Positions 8,694 to 17,490 of a DNA stretch of 64,000 bases are shown piece after piece. Position 1 is the first letter of the stretch. Each line of letters begins with the position of its first letter. The position numbers and the translations under genes were made by a program. This stretch comes from Erwinia sp. S63 (GTDB taxonomy: Bacteria; Pseudomonadota; Gammaproteobacteria; Enterobacterales; Enterobacteriaceae): the NCBI RefSeq assembly GCF_016625195.1, contig NZ_JACVUP010000020.1, positions 1 to 64,000 on the forward strand, read 5' to 3'. The notes under the pieces were generated by a model. It was not told the DNA's origin. It saw only the letters and a list, made by a program, of their open reading frames with translations, and ran no database searches.

Positions 8694-8717
8694 CGCGGAC
8701 AACCTGTCCGCGTTCTT
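8694..8717 (+). terminator. Intercistronic stem-loop between ptsH and ptsI
   Basis: An 8-bp G+C-rich stem (8694-8701 with 8705-8712, loop ACC) is followed by TTCTT. It looks like a weak intrinsic terminator or attenuator, or a 3' end protecting ptsH mRNA. It lies 60 bp after the ptsH stop and 75 bp before ptsI. Confidence 0.55.
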
Positions 8718-8792
8718 GCTTCCTTAGAGTACTGTTCCGCGACAGTGGCAACGCATTGGGTCAATGAGCCATCGTGATTAAAAGGTAGGGTT

Positions 8793-10520
8793 ATGATTTC
8801 AGGCATTTTAGCATCACCGGGTATCGCTTTCGGCAAAGCACTTCTGCTGAAGGAAGATGAGATCGTCATTAGCCGTAAAAAAATTACTGACGACCAGGTT
8901 GAGCAAGAAGTTCAACGCTTCCTTGATGGACGTGGCAAAGCGGCAGTTCAGCTCGAAGCCATCCGTGTCAAAGCCGGTGAAACCCTCGGTGAAGAGAAAG
9001 CGGCGATCTTTGAAGGTCACATCATGCTGCTCGAAGACGAAGAGCTTGAGCAGGAAATCATTGACCTGATTAAGAAAGATCACGCAACGGCTGACGCTGC
9101 GGCGTACTCTGTCATTGATGGCCAGGCCAAGGCGTTGGAAGAACTCGACGACGAATACCTGAAAGAGCGTGCAGCTGACGTACGTGACATCGGTAAGCGT
9201 CTGCTGCAAAACATCCTCGGTCTGCATATTGTCGACCTGGGTGCTATCGCAGAAGAATCTATTCTGGTGGCGAAAGATTTAACGCCGTCAGAAACCGCAC
9301 AGCTGAACCTGAAGAAGGTGCTGGGCTTTATCACCGATATCGGTGGCCGTACTTCGCATACGTCCATCATGGCGCGTTCTCTGGAGATCCCAGCGATTGT
9401 GGGAACCGGCAATGTGACCACCGCTGTTAAAAACGGTGATTACCTGATCATTGATGGCGTGAACAACAAAATTTACGTCAACCCAACTGAAGACGTGCTG
9501 GAAGAGCTGAAAGCCATCCAGACTCAGTACCTGTCCGAAAAACACGAACTGGCGAAGCTGAAAGATCTGCCAGCTATCACCCTGGACGGCCATCAGGTAG
9601 AAGTGTGCGCTAACATCGGTACCGTACGCGATGTCGCTGGTGCAGAGCGCAACGGTGCGGAAGGCGTGGGCCTGTATCGTACCGAGTTCCTGTTTATGGA
9701 CCGTGACTCGCTGCCAACCGAAGAAGAGCAATTCCAGGCGTATAAAGCGGTAGCGGAAGCCATGGGCTCTCAGGCCGTTATCGTGCGTACCATGGACATC
9801 GGCGGCGATAAAGATCTGCCGTACATGAACCTGCCGAAAGAGGATAACCCGTTCCTCGGCTGGCGTGCGATTCGTATCGCCATGGATCGTAAAGAGATTC
9901 TGCATGCACAGCTGCGCGCTATCCTGCGTGCCTCATCCTTCGGCAAACTGCGCATCATGTTCCCGATGATCATTTCGGTGGAAGAAGTGCGTGCGCTGAA
10001 GGCCGAGCTGGAACTGCTGAAAACCCAGCTGCGCGAAGAAGGCAAAGCCTTTGATGAGACCATTGAAGTGGGCATTATGGTGGAAACACCGGCTTCAGCG
10101 GTGATTGCGCGCCATCTGGCGAAAGAAGTCGACTTCTTTAGTATTGGGACAAATGACCTGACGCAGTATACTCTGGCGGTCGATCGTGGTAATGATTTGA
10201 TTTCACACCTCTATAACCCAATGACGCCATCGGTACTCGGCCTCATTAAGCAAGTGATCGACGCATCACATGCCGAAGGGAAATGGACCGGCATGTGTGG
10301 TGAGCTGGCTGGTGATGAACGTGCTACACTACTGTTACTGGGAATGGGGCTGGACGAATTCAGCATGAGTGCCATTTCAATCCCGAGCATCAAGAAGATT
10401 ATTCGTAATACTAATTTCGAAGATGCGAAGGCATTGGCGGAGCAGGCTCTGGCTCAACCCACAGCGGAAGATTTAATGAACCTGGTGAACAAGTTCATTA
10501 AAGAAAAAACGCTCTGCTGA
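8793..10520 (+). CDS. ptsI: PTS enzyme I (phosphoenolpyruvate-protein phosphotransferase)
   Basis: This 575-residue protein takes phosphate from PEP and gives it to HPr. His189 in GGRTSHTSIMARS is the phosphorylated residue. The HPr-binding helical domain occupies about residues 25-145. The C-terminal PEP-binding TIM barrel (about 260-570) carries GVGLYRTEFLFM, the MVETPASAV segment and the SIGTNDLTQYTLAVDR signature; Cys in GMCGELAGDE is the conserved active-site cysteine. The length is the same as in E. coli. It is 42 bp upstream of crr in the same operon. Confidence 0.98.
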   Translation: MISGILASPGIAFGKALLLKEDEIVISRKKITDDQVEQEVQRFLDGRGKAAVQLEAIRVKAGETLGEEKAAIFEGHIMLLEDEELEQEIIDLIKKDHATADAAAYSVIDGQAKALEELDDEYLKERAADVRDIGKRLLQNILGLHIVDLGAIAEESILVAKDLTPSETAQLNLKKVLGFITDIGGRTSHTSIMARSLEIPAIVGTGNVTTAVKNGDYLIIDGVNNKIYVNPTEDVLEELKAIQTQYLSEKHELAKLKDLPAITLDGHQVEVCANIGTVRDVAGAERNGAEGVGLYRTEFLFMDRDSLPTEEEQFQAYKAVAEAMGSQAVIVRTMDIGGDKDLPYMNLPKEDNPFLGWRAIRIAMDRKEILHAQLRAILRASSFGKLRIMFPMIISVEEVRALKAELELLKTQLREEGKAFDETIEVGIMVETPASAVIARHLAKEVDFFSIGTNDLTQYTLAVDRGNDLISHLYNPMTPSVLGLIKQVIDASHAEGKWTGMCGELAGDERATLLLLGMGLDEFSMSAISIPSIKKIIRNTNFEDAKALAEQALAQPTAEDLMNLVNKFIKEKTLC

Positions 10521-10562
10521 TCCACGAGACGCTGGCCCCAAATTACTGCTTAGGAGAAGATC

Positions 10563-11066
10563 ATGGGTTTGTTTTCTAAACTTTTTGGCGAAAAATCAGA
10601 GAGCGCGTCAGGGACTATTGATATCGTTGCGCCTCTGTCAGGCGAAATCGTGAATATCGAAGACGTACCTGATGTGGTATTTGCTGAGAAAATCGTGGGT
10701 GATGGTATCGCCATTAAACCGACTGGCAACAAGATGGTTGCACCGGTTGATGGTACCATCGGCAAGATTTTTGAGACCAACCACGCCTTTTCAATCGAGT
10801 CTGACAACGGCATTGAGCTGTTCGTCCACTTCGGTATCGATACGGTTGAACTGAAAGGTGAAGGCTTTAAGCGTATCGCCGAAGAAGGCCAGAAAGTGAA
10901 AAAAGGCGACGTGGTGATCGAGTTTGATCTGCCACTGCTGGAAGAGAAAGCAAAATCCACGCTGACGCCGGTTGTGATTTCGAACATGGACGAAATCAAA
11001 GATCTGATCAAACTCTCCGGTCAGGTAACTGTGGGTGAAACCCCGGTTATCCGCATCAAGAAGTAA
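10563..11066 (+). CDS. crr: PTS glucose-specific EIIA component (EIIA-Glc)
   Basis: This 167-residue cytosolic protein receives phosphate from HPr and passes it to EIIBC-Glc. In enterobacteria it also regulates adenylate cyclase and inducer exclusion. The active-site pair is His74 (FETNHAFSI) and His89 (LFVHFGIDT); the latter carries the phosphate. The N-terminus MGLFSKLFGEKSE keeps the amphipathic membrane-binding helix. Relative to E. coli (169 aa) it is two residues shorter in the N-terminal part. It is the last gene of the pts operon, closed by the terminator at 11083-11111. Confidence 0.98.
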   Translation: MGLFSKLFGEKSESASGTIDIVAPLSGEIVNIEDVPDVVFAEKIVGDGIAIKPTGNKMVAPVDGTIGKIFETNHAFSIESDNGIELFVHFGIDTVELKGEGFKRIAEEGQKVKKGDVVIEFDLPLLEEKAKSTLTPVVISNMDEIKDLIKLSGQVTVGETPVIRIKK

Positions 11067-11082
11067 GCAGCGTCTGGATAGT

Positions 11083-11111
11083 AAAAACGGCACCCAATGG
11101 GTGCCGTTTTT
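11083..11111 (+). terminator. Rho-independent terminator of the pts operon
   Basis: A perfect 13-bp stem (11083-11095 with 11099-11111) with loop AAT carries five A and five T at the ends, 16 bp after the crr stop. Confidence 0.93.
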
Positions 11112-11160
11112 GTTTGTGTGGCTGGCTGGAACTGCAGGGTGCTAACGAGATGGGCGGGTG

Positions 11161-11260
11161 CGATGGGGATGGTGCGATGGCGTTAAGGATGGTGCGGTGG
11201 CGTTGGGGATGGTGCAGTGGCGTTGGGGATGGTGCAGTGGCGTTAGGGATGGTGCGGTCG
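11161..11260. repeat. 20-bp tandem repeat, five units
   Basis: Five consecutive 20-bp units begin at 11161, 11181, 11201, 11221 and 11241. Units 3 and 4 are identical (CGTTGGGGATGGTGCAGTGG), and units 1, 2 and 5 differ at one to five positions. The strand is strongly G+T-rich and contains no start-supported gene; the short frames through it have no ribosome sites. Confidence 0.9.
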
Positions 11261-11262
11261 GT

Positions 11263-11365
11263 CAGGACGACCGGGCAGATCGCAAAGACGGCATAAACCA
11301 TCCCTGGGCCTCGGCCCTCGCCATCCATGGCGAGGGACGCTTTGCTCCTCTGCCCGGTCGTCCTG
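11263..11365. repeat. Nested inverted repeat next to the tandem repeat
   Basis: A perfect 17-bp inverted repeat (11263-11279 with 11349-11365, core GACGACCGGGCAGA) encloses an inner 9-bp hairpin (11315-11323 with 11328-11336, loop TCCA). The structure of about 103 bp could form a large cruciform or a long RNA stem. It encodes nothing. The following stretch 11366-11532, up to the histidine kinase stop, shows no gene either. Confidence 0.85.
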
Positions 11366-11532
11366 CCCTACTCCACATAGTGCGTGCTGATTCACTGTGC
11401 GAGATGACCAGTAAAGCGCAATTGCTTTAGTAACGTGAATTACCGCGCATTGTGCGCTTGTGCTAACCGGACTGCATGGGCGCGCTGCTATGGATTCACA
11501 AGAACGCGGTTAGATTGTGAGCGCTTAAGCCT

Positions 11533-12894
11533 TCAGTCTTGCTTCCAGCGTGGCAGTCGTAACGTTAGCTCTAAGCCACCCTCAGGGCGATTGACCGCCT
11601 GCACCTCACCGTGATGCGCCAGAATCACCTTACGCACGATAGAGAGCCCTAAGCCGTATCCTTTGCCCATCAGCGGTGAATTAACGCGTACGAAGGGATC
11701 GAAGATGCTGGAAAGCTTTTCGTCGTCAACGCCCGGGCCCTGATCGCGCACGCGAATCGCCAGCCATTGGTTCTCCGCCTGTAGCCTCACGCTGATATGT
11801 TGGCCCTTGTGCGAGAAGCGCAGCGCATTACGCAGGACATTCTCTACACCACGGCGAATCAACTCGGCATTACCGTGCACGGTGTAGTCGGCGTTCTCAT
11901 CGACCTGAAAGTCGACTTTTACGCCCGGAATCTGTGCCTCATAGCGTACGTCCGTGACCACCGCGTGCAGCAGGCCAGTGAGATCGAAATACTGCTCGCC
12001 CGGCATACTTTCGTGTTCCGCACGCGACAGCGTCAGCAATTCGCCAATCATCTTGTCGAGACGACGCGCTTCTTCATCGATGCGGTTCAGGGAAGACTCA
12101 ACTGATTCCGGCGTTTGCCGCGCCAGACCGGTCGCCAGTTGCAGGCGCGCCAGCGGTGAACGCAGTTCGTGGGAGATGTCGTGCAGTAATTCCTCACGCG
12201 CCTTCACCAGCGTATCGAGGCGCTCCACCATGGCGTCAAAGTCTTGCGCCACGCTGGAGAGTTCATCATGACGACGGCGCATCACCGGATAGAGTCGCAC
12301 CGACAAATCGCCGCTGGAGACGCGCGCAAAGCCTTCACGCAGCTGGCGCATTGGGCGCGTCAGGTTCCAGGCCAGTAATAAGCTGAACAGTAGTCCTAGT
12401 GCCCCGGCAAAGGTGAACATCGGCTCTGGAATGTTGAGGATACGTCGCGGGCCACCGCCGCCCATCGAACTATCCTCACGCAATCCTTTTACGTCGTAAC
12501 GCAGCTCGTACTCTTTGCCATCCTGCCCTTTCACCCAACGGACGATGATATCCGGGAACGGACCATGGAAGGGTTCACTGAAGGTTTCCGGCGGCGCATT
12601 GCCGGGCGTAGCGGCAGGTTTTTCATGCTGGATGACCGAGAAGAACTGGCGGTCGTTGGGTTCCCAATCGGCCATCATGTCATCCAGTGAACTCGGTCCG
12701 CCGCGCTCCAATACAGAAACCGCAGATGCCATCTGTAAATTCACAATACGACGGATAGCCACAATTTCGGGTGGCTCGTGACGATTACCGGAAAGCGTAA
12801 AACCAAGCCACAGCAGCTGGCTGATAATGACAAATACGATCCAGAAGCCCAGTAAGATCTTCCAGAACATGCGGCCGCGGTAGCTGTGTTTCAT
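11533..12894 (-). CDS. CpxA-type sensor histidine kinase
   Basis: This is a 453-residue membrane sensor. The first membrane segment is at about 10-33, a periplasmic domain of about 125 residues (34-157) follows, then the second membrane segment (about 158-178), a HAMP linker (179-232), the H-box with His242 in HDISHELRSPLARLQ, and the ATPase domain with N-box (NVLRNALRFS), G1 (DQGPGVDDE) and G2 (GKGYGLGLSIV). The domain order and H-box resemble CpxA/RstB-type kinases. The periplasmic domain carries Pro- and Gly-rich stretches and I cannot assign its signal. Its ATG overlaps the regulator stop by 4 bases, so the two are translationally coupled. No cpxP-like gene is adjacent. I leave the symbol empty because the locus is not the usual cpx position. 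Confidence 0.85.
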   Translation of the reverse strand: MKHSYRGRMFWKILLGFWIVFVIISQLLWLGFTLSGNRHEPPEIVAIRRIVNLQMASAVSVLERGGPSSLDDMMADWEPNDRQFFSVIQHEKPAATPGNAPPETFSEPFHGPFPDIIVRWVKGQDGKEYELRYDVKGLREDSSMGGGGPRRILNIPEPMFTFAGALGLLFSLLLAWNLTRPMRQLREGFARVSSGDLSVRLYPVMRRRHDELSSVAQDFDAMVERLDTLVKAREELLHDISHELRSPLARLQLATGLARQTPESVESSLNRIDEEARRLDKMIGELLTLSRAEHESMPGEQYFDLTGLLHAVVTDVRYEAQIPGVKVDFQVDENADYTVHGNAELIRRGVENVLRNALRFSHKGQHISVRLQAENQWLAIRVRDQGPGVDDEKLSSIFDPFVRVNSPLMGKGYGLGLSIVRKVILAHHGEVQAVNRPEGGLELTLRLPRWKQD

Positions 12895-13571
12895 CGAATG
12901 CGATAACCAATACTGCGCACAGTTTCAATGTTGATGCTGTCGGCGGTGAGCGCGGCCAGCTTCTGGCGGATATTGCTGATGTGCACATCCACGCTGCGAT
13001 CGTAAGCTTCACGCGGACGACCAAGCCCTTTCTCTGACAGTTCATCCTTCGACACCACGCGATCGGGCGCACGCAGCAGCAGATCCAGCAGGTTGAATTC
13101 AGAGGCGGTCAGGTCAAAGGCTTTGCCCTGCCATTCCGTGATGCGAGTGGCAGGATTCAGGCTCAATTCGCCCCAGCGCAGCAGTTCTTTTTTGTCCTGA
13201 ACCGGTGCCTGATCTTCGAAACGACGCAGTACGGCACGCAGACGCGCCACCAGCTCACGCGGGTAGCATGGCTTTGGCACATAATCATCCGCACCCATTT
13301 CCAGGCCAATCACGCGATCGATGTTGTCGCCTTTGGCGGTTAACATAATCACCGGCAAACGGCTGTTCTGGCGCACCTGACGCAGCACATCAATACCGCT
13401 CATATCCGGCAGCATAATGTCGAGAATCATCGCGGTATAGTTGCCCGACAGCGCACCTTCAACCCCGGCGGTTCCGGTTAAAACCAATTGCGTTTCAAAG
13501 CCTTCCGCAATCAGGTACTGGCTCAGCATGGTGCCAAGTTCTACATCGTCATCAACAAGCAGAATTTTCAT
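12891..13571 (-). CDS. OmpR/PhoB-family response regulator
   Basis: This 226-residue regulator is paired with the kinase behind it. The receiver domain (about 1-115) carries the acidic pair Asp7/Asp8 (LLVDDD), the phospho-acceptor Asp51 in AMILDIMLPDMSG, and the conserved Lys in DDYVPKPC. The C-terminal winged helix (about 130-226) has LTASEFNLLDLLL and the recognition helix region YDRSVDVHISNIRQKL. The sequence resembles CpxR, but the residue after PKP is Cys rather than the usual Phe. The ATG at 13569-13571 is chosen because it begins the receiver fold; the frame stays open 71 codons upstream without coding character. It sits where E. coli has pdxK/yfeK. Confidence 0.88.
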   Translation of the reverse strand: MKILLVDDDVELGTMLSQYLIAEGFETQLVLTGTAGVEGALSGNYTAMILDIMLPDMSGIDVLRQVRQNSRLPVIMLTAKGDNIDRVIGLEMGADDYVPKPCYPRELVARLRAVLRRFEDQAPVQDKKELLRWGELSLNPATRITEWQGKAFDLTASEFNLLDLLLRAPDRVVSKDELSEKGLGRPREAYDRSVDVHISNIRQKLAALTADSINIETVRSIGYRIR

Positions 13572-13749
13572 CTTTATCTCTCGTACAAAATTGCCGCTAT
13601 TTTGGCCTGAGTTGGCAATGAACGCAGCCGATTTTACTCGATCCTTACAGTGCCAACACCAGAGGATTATCAGGGAGACTATAGACAAAAATGGCCCGGT
13701 CGCACCACAGCAGCGCGCGCAGGCCAGATAAAATGCGGGGAGAATGGGA

Positions 13750-14631
13750 TCAGTGGAACACACCGGTGGAGAGATAGCGGTCACCGCGATCGCAAACTAT
13801 CGCCACCACGACGCTGCCTGGATGGGCCGCCGCGATGCGGAGCGCACCGGCCACCGCGCCACCGGAACTGACACCGCAGAAAATCCCTTCACGTTGCGCT
13901 AGCGCACGCATGGTTTTTTCGGCTTCCCGCTGTGCCATATCGATGACCTCATCCACTAACTCCGGACGGAAAATCCCCGGCAGATAAGCCTCGGGCCAGC
14001 GACGAATACCCGGAATACTGCTGCCTTCCTGCGGCTGTAAACCAATGACTTTCACGGCTGGCGCAAACTCTTTGAGATAGCGACCGACGCCAGTGATGGT
14101 GCCCGTGGTGCCCATACTGGAGACAAAATGCGTCATGCGCCCCTGCGTCTGCTGCCAGATTTCCGGGCCGGTGGTGAGGTAGTGACCGAGAGGATTGTCG
14201 GGGTTATTGAACTGGTCCAGCACCCTGCCCTCGCCACGGTCGGCCATCTCTTGCGCCAAATCACGCGCGCCTTCCATACCCTGCTCGCGCGTCACCAGAA
14301 TCAATTCTGCGCCATAGGCACGCATCGCATCCTGCCGCTCCTGGCTCATGTTATCCGGCATCAGCAGGCGCAATTTGTAGCCTTTCATTGCCGCGATCAT
14401 CGCCAGGGCGATACCGGTGTTGCCGCTGGTGGCCTCAATCAGGGTATCGCCCGGATTGATGTCACCGCGCAGTTCCGCCTGGTGAATCATCGACCAGGCC
14501 GCACGATCTTTTACCGAACCGGCCGGATTATTGCCTTCCAGCTTTAACCAGATTTCACTGCCGTTTTCGGGCGTCAGGCGTTGCAACCTGATCAACGGCG
14601 TATTGCCGATGGTATTTTCCAGTGTGGTCAC
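13750..14631 (-). CDS. cysM: Cysteine synthase B (thiosulfate-using O-acetylserine sulfhydrylase)
   Basis: This 293-residue PLP enzyme makes cysteine from O-acetylserine and sulfide, or S-sulfocysteine from thiosulfate. Lys41 in NNPAGSVKDRA is the PLP lysine, EATSGNTGIALAMIAA holds the substrate loop, and SSMGTTGTITGVGRY binds the PLP phosphate. The SVKDR context separates CysM from CysK. It is about ten residues shorter at the C-terminus than E. coli CysM (303 aa), ending at GDRYLSTGVFH. It lies downstream of cysPTWA in the same orientation, with a hairpin in the 72-bp gap. Confidence 0.96.
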   Translation of the reverse strand: MTTLENTIGNTPLIRLQRLTPENGSEIWLKLEGNNPAGSVKDRAAWSMIHQAELRGDINPGDTLIEATSGNTGIALAMIAAMKGYKLRLLMPDNMSQERQDAMRAYGAELILVTREQGMEGARDLAQEMADRGEGRVLDQFNNPDNPLGHYLTTGPEIWQQTQGRMTHFVSSMGTTGTITGVGRYLKEFAPAVKVIGLQPQEGSSIPGIRRWPEAYLPGIFRPELVDEVIDMAQREAEKTMRALAQREGIFCGVSSGGAVAGALRIAAAHPGSVVVAIVCDRGDRYLSTGVFH

Positions 14632-14665
14632 GGTTTGATTCCAGACAGAAGAGACGCAAATTAAT

Positions 14666-14686
14666 CGGGCGGGAAAGTCCCGCCCG
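14666..14686 (-). terminator. Intercistronic hairpin between cysA and cysM
   Basis: A perfect 9-bp G+C-only-but-one stem (14666-14674 with 14678-14686) with a 3-base loop lies between cysA and cysM. On the minus strand it is followed by ATTAATTT rather than a pure T run, so it may attenuate or protect mRNA rather than terminate fully. Confidence 0.55.
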
Positions 14687-14703
14687 AAGGAGTGTCAAAA
14701 ATA

Positions 14704-15792
14704 TCAGGCGCTTTCGGCAAAGGCAACCGGACGCAGCGGCGTTGTGCCGTTGTACAGTCGTGCCTGCTGCAGGCCAACAAACAGGCGCTCGCCGCGAATC
14801 GGAGCGGTGTGATCGCCGTCATAGACCACGGAGAAGACCTCGCCCTGCCAGCCGCTTGGCTGCACCACTAATTGCCAGAAGTGGCCACGTGGACTGATCT
14901 CCAGCACTTGCACCGGCAGCGGGGTTTCGAGACTGCTCTGACGTGAGATATCGACTTCCCACGGACGCAGGAACAGCTCAACTTCGCCCTGATGCGCTGG
15001 CGTATAGCCCAGCGGCCAGCGATGCGCACCCACATGGAATTGCGAACCGTGTACCTCACCTTCGAAGCGATTCACTTCGCCGAGGAACTCCAGCACAAAG
15101 CGGGTGGCCGGTTCCTGCCAGACTTCATCCGGCGTGCCGACCTGTTCGATATTGCCCTGACTCATCACCACCACGCTGTCAGCGACTTCCATCGCCTCTT
15201 CCTGATCATGGGTGACGAACACGCTGGTGAATTTCAGCTCTTCATGCAACTGACGCAGCCAGCGACGCAGCTCTTTACGCACCTGCGCATCCAGCGCGCC
15301 GAAAGGTTCATCCAGCAGCAAGATCTGCGGTTCCACTGCCAGCGCGCGCGCTAAGGCTACGCGCTGCTTCTGTCCACCGGACAGCTGCGCCGGGAAACGA
15401 TTGGCGAGATGCGCCAGCTGTACCATTTCCAGCAGGCGCGTCACACGCTGTTTGATTTCAGCGGCGGATGGGCGTTCACGACGCGGCAGTACGGTCAAAC
15501 CAAAGGCGATGTTGTCGAACACCGTCATGTGGCGGAACAGCGCATAGTGCTGGAACACAAAGCCAACCTGACGGTCACGCGCGTGAATGCGGCTGACATC
15601 TTTGCCGTGGAAATGAATCTGTCCGCTGTTCTGATGCTCCAGTCCGGCGATAATACGCAGCAGCGTGGTTTTACCCGAGCCTGACGGCCCCAGCAATGCC
15701 ACCATCTTACCGGTAGGAATATCCAGTGAGATATCGTTCAGCACCGGGGTACGGCCGAACGCTTTGTTAATTTGTTTGATCTCAATGCTCAT
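14704..15792 (-). CDS. cysA: Sulfate/thiosulfate ABC transporter ATP-binding protein CysA
   Basis: This 362-residue ATPase drives the CysTW permease. Walker A is GPSGSGKTTLL (about 35-45), the Q-loop is at VFQHYALF, the signature is LSGGQKQRVALARAL (about 138-152), Walker B is ILLLDEPFGALD and the switch His is in FVTHDQEEA. The C-terminal TOBE-type regulatory domain spans about 245-350. It overlaps cysW by 11 bp, indicating tight operon structure cysP-T-W-A. Confidence 0.97.
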   Translation of the reverse strand: MSIEIKQINKAFGRTPVLNDISLDIPTGKMVALLGPSGSGKTTLLRIIAGLEHQNSGQIHFHGKDVSRIHARDRQVGFVFQHYALFRHMTVFDNIAFGLTVLPRRERPSAAEIKQRVTRLLEMVQLAHLANRFPAQLSGGQKQRVALARALAVEPQILLLDEPFGALDAQVRKELRRWLRQLHEELKFTSVFVTHDQEEAMEVADSVVVMSQGNIEQVGTPDEVWQEPATRFVLEFLGEVNRFEGEVHGSQFHVGAHRWPLGYTPAHQGEVELFLRPWEVDISRQSSLETPLPVQVLEISPRGHFWQLVVQPSGWQGEVFSVVYDGDHTAPIRGERLFVGLQQARLYNGTTPLRPVAFAESA

Positions 15793-16654
15793 GATTTTCC
15801 TCCTGTTGGCGCTTCTGCTGATGCTCTAATCGCCACTGCACGATACTCTTCAGAAACAGCGTCAAAATGGCCATCAGGGTCAACAGCGCAGCCGCAGTAA
15901 AAGCGCCAACCGTGTTGTAATCCTGATGCAGTAATTCAACCTGAAGCGGTAAGGTATAGGTCTCACCGCGAATCGATCCCGAGACCACCGAGACCGCACC
16001 AAACTCTCCAATGGCACGGGCATTGGTAAGCACCACGCCGTACATCAGCGCCCAGCGAATGTTTGGTAACGTCACGCGGCGGAACATCTGCCAGCCCGAT
16101 GCCCCTAACAGCACCGCGGCTTCATCTTCATTGCTGCCCTGGCTCAACATCACCGGCACCAGCTCACGCACCACAAACGGACAGGTCACGAAGATAGTGG
16201 CCAGCACCATGCCCGGCCAGGCAAACATAATCTGGATGTTGTGCGCATCAAGCCATCCGCCTGCCGGACCGTTGATGCCCCAGAACAGCAGATACATCAG
16301 CCCCGCCACCACCGGTGACACAGCAAACGGAATATCAAACAGGGTCAGCAGCAACTGGCGGCCGGGGAAGGTAAAGCGCGTCACCAGCCATGCCAGCAGC
16401 GTACCAAACACCAGGTTGACCGGCACGGTGATCAACGCCACCAGGATTGTCAGCCAAATGGCGTGCAGCATGTCGCCATCTTTTAAATTAGAGAGCGAGG
16501 CGACGATCCCCTGGCTCAGTGCTTCCCAGAAGATCGAGATCATCGGGACCACCAGCAACAGGAAAGAGACCAGCGCACCCACGCCAATCAGCAGCCATTT
16601 ACCCCAGTTCACCGGCTGACGTTCAGCGTGATTAATCTGCGAAATCTCCGCCAT
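15782..16654 (-). CDS. cysW: Sulfate/thiosulfate ABC transporter permease CysW
   Basis: This 290-residue inner-membrane subunit has six predicted membrane helices. The coupling-helix (EAA-like) motif is at about residues 175-200 (EDEAAVLLGASGWQMFRRVTLPNI). It pairs with CysT to form the channel for sulfate and thiosulfate. Its start codon shares one base with the cysT stop. CysW is told from CysT by position and by its longer C-terminal Gln/Glu/His tail. Confidence 0.96.
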   Translation of the reverse strand: MAEISQINHAERQPVNWGKWLLIGVGALVSFLLLVVPMISIFWEALSQGIVASLSNLKDGDMLHAIWLTILVALITVPVNLVFGTLLAWLVTRFTFPGRQLLLTLFDIPFAVSPVVAGLMYLLFWGINGPAGGWLDAHNIQIMFAWPGMVLATIFVTCPFVVRELVPVMLSQGSNEDEAAVLLGASGWQMFRRVTLPNIRWALMYGVVLTNARAIGEFGAVSVVSGSIRGETYTLPLQVELLHQDYNTVGAFTAAALLTLMAILTLFLKSIVQWRLEHQQKRQQEENHEH

Positions 16655-17490
16655 TAGTGGCCTCCTAAGCGACGGCCAAAGCGGCTCTGCAAGGTGTTAA
16701 TCGCGAACAGCAACAGCAGCGAAGCCGCCATGATCACCGAAGCGATAGCACTGGCCGCGGGATAATCAAACTCCTGCAGACGAACAAAAATCATCAGCGA
16801 GGTGACTTCGGTTTTCCACGCAATGTTACCTGCAATGAAAATCACCGCGCCGAATTCGCCGAGGCTGCGCGTAAAGGATAACGCCGTGCCGGCTAACAGC
16901 GCGGGCGCCACTTCGGGCAGCACCACACGGCGGAAGCTCTGCCACGGTGTCGCACCGAGGGTTTCCGCCGCTTCTTCATATTCCGGCCCTAACTCTTCCA
17001 GCACTGGTTGCACGGTGCGCACCACAAACGGGATGCTGGTGAAGGCCATCGCCACCGCAATGCCCAACCAGGTGTAGGAGACTTTAATATCGAAATGAGC
17101 CAGCCATTGGCCATACCAACCACTCACCGAGAACAGACCGGCCAGCGTCAGACCGGCAACGGCGGTAGGCAATGCAAACGGCAGATCCATCAAGCCATCC
17201 AGCAATGCGCGGCCAGGGAAACGGTAACGCGTCAGAATCCATGCCATTAACATGCCAAAGAACGCATTGAAGATGGACGCCACGCCCGCTGACAACAGCG
17301 TGACTTTATACGCCGCAATCAGCTGCGGATTGGTGACCACATCCCAATACTGCGCCAGTGTCATGTTGGACAGTTGCATCAGCAGTGCGCTGATCGGCAA
17401 CAGCAGGATCAGGCAGGTAAACAGCAGGCTGGTGCCGAGGCTAAGACCAAAACCTGGCAGCACGCGCTTTTGCGCTAAAGCAAACATCAA
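16654..17490 (-). CDS. cysT: Sulfate/thiosulfate ABC transporter permease CysT (CysU)
   Basis: This 278-residue inner-membrane permease has about six membrane segments and the coupling motif EYEEAAETLGATPWQSFRRV near 180-199. Together with CysW it forms the transmembrane pathway. The opening LPGFGLSLGTSLLFTCLIL matches the family. ATG and the preceding cysP stop overlap by 4 bases. Confidence 0.96.
   Translation of the reverse strand: MMFALAQKRVLPGFGLSLGTSLLFTCLILLLPISALLMQLSNMTLAQYWDVVTNPQLIAAYKVTLLSAGVASIFNAFFGMLMAWILTRYRFPGRALLDGLMDLPFALPTAVAGLTLAGLFSVSGWYGQWLAHFDIKVSYTWLGIAVAMAFTSIPFVVRTVQPVLEELGPEYEEAAETLGATPWQSFRRVVLPEVAPALLAGTALSFTRSLGEFGAVIFIAGNIAWKTEVTSLMIFVRLQEFDYPAASAIASVIMAASLLLLFAINTLQSRFGRRLGGH

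Noticed and set aside
11113..11430. Short open frames across the tandem repeat, both strands
   Set aside because: They are repetitive-sequence artefacts with no ribosome site or known domain.
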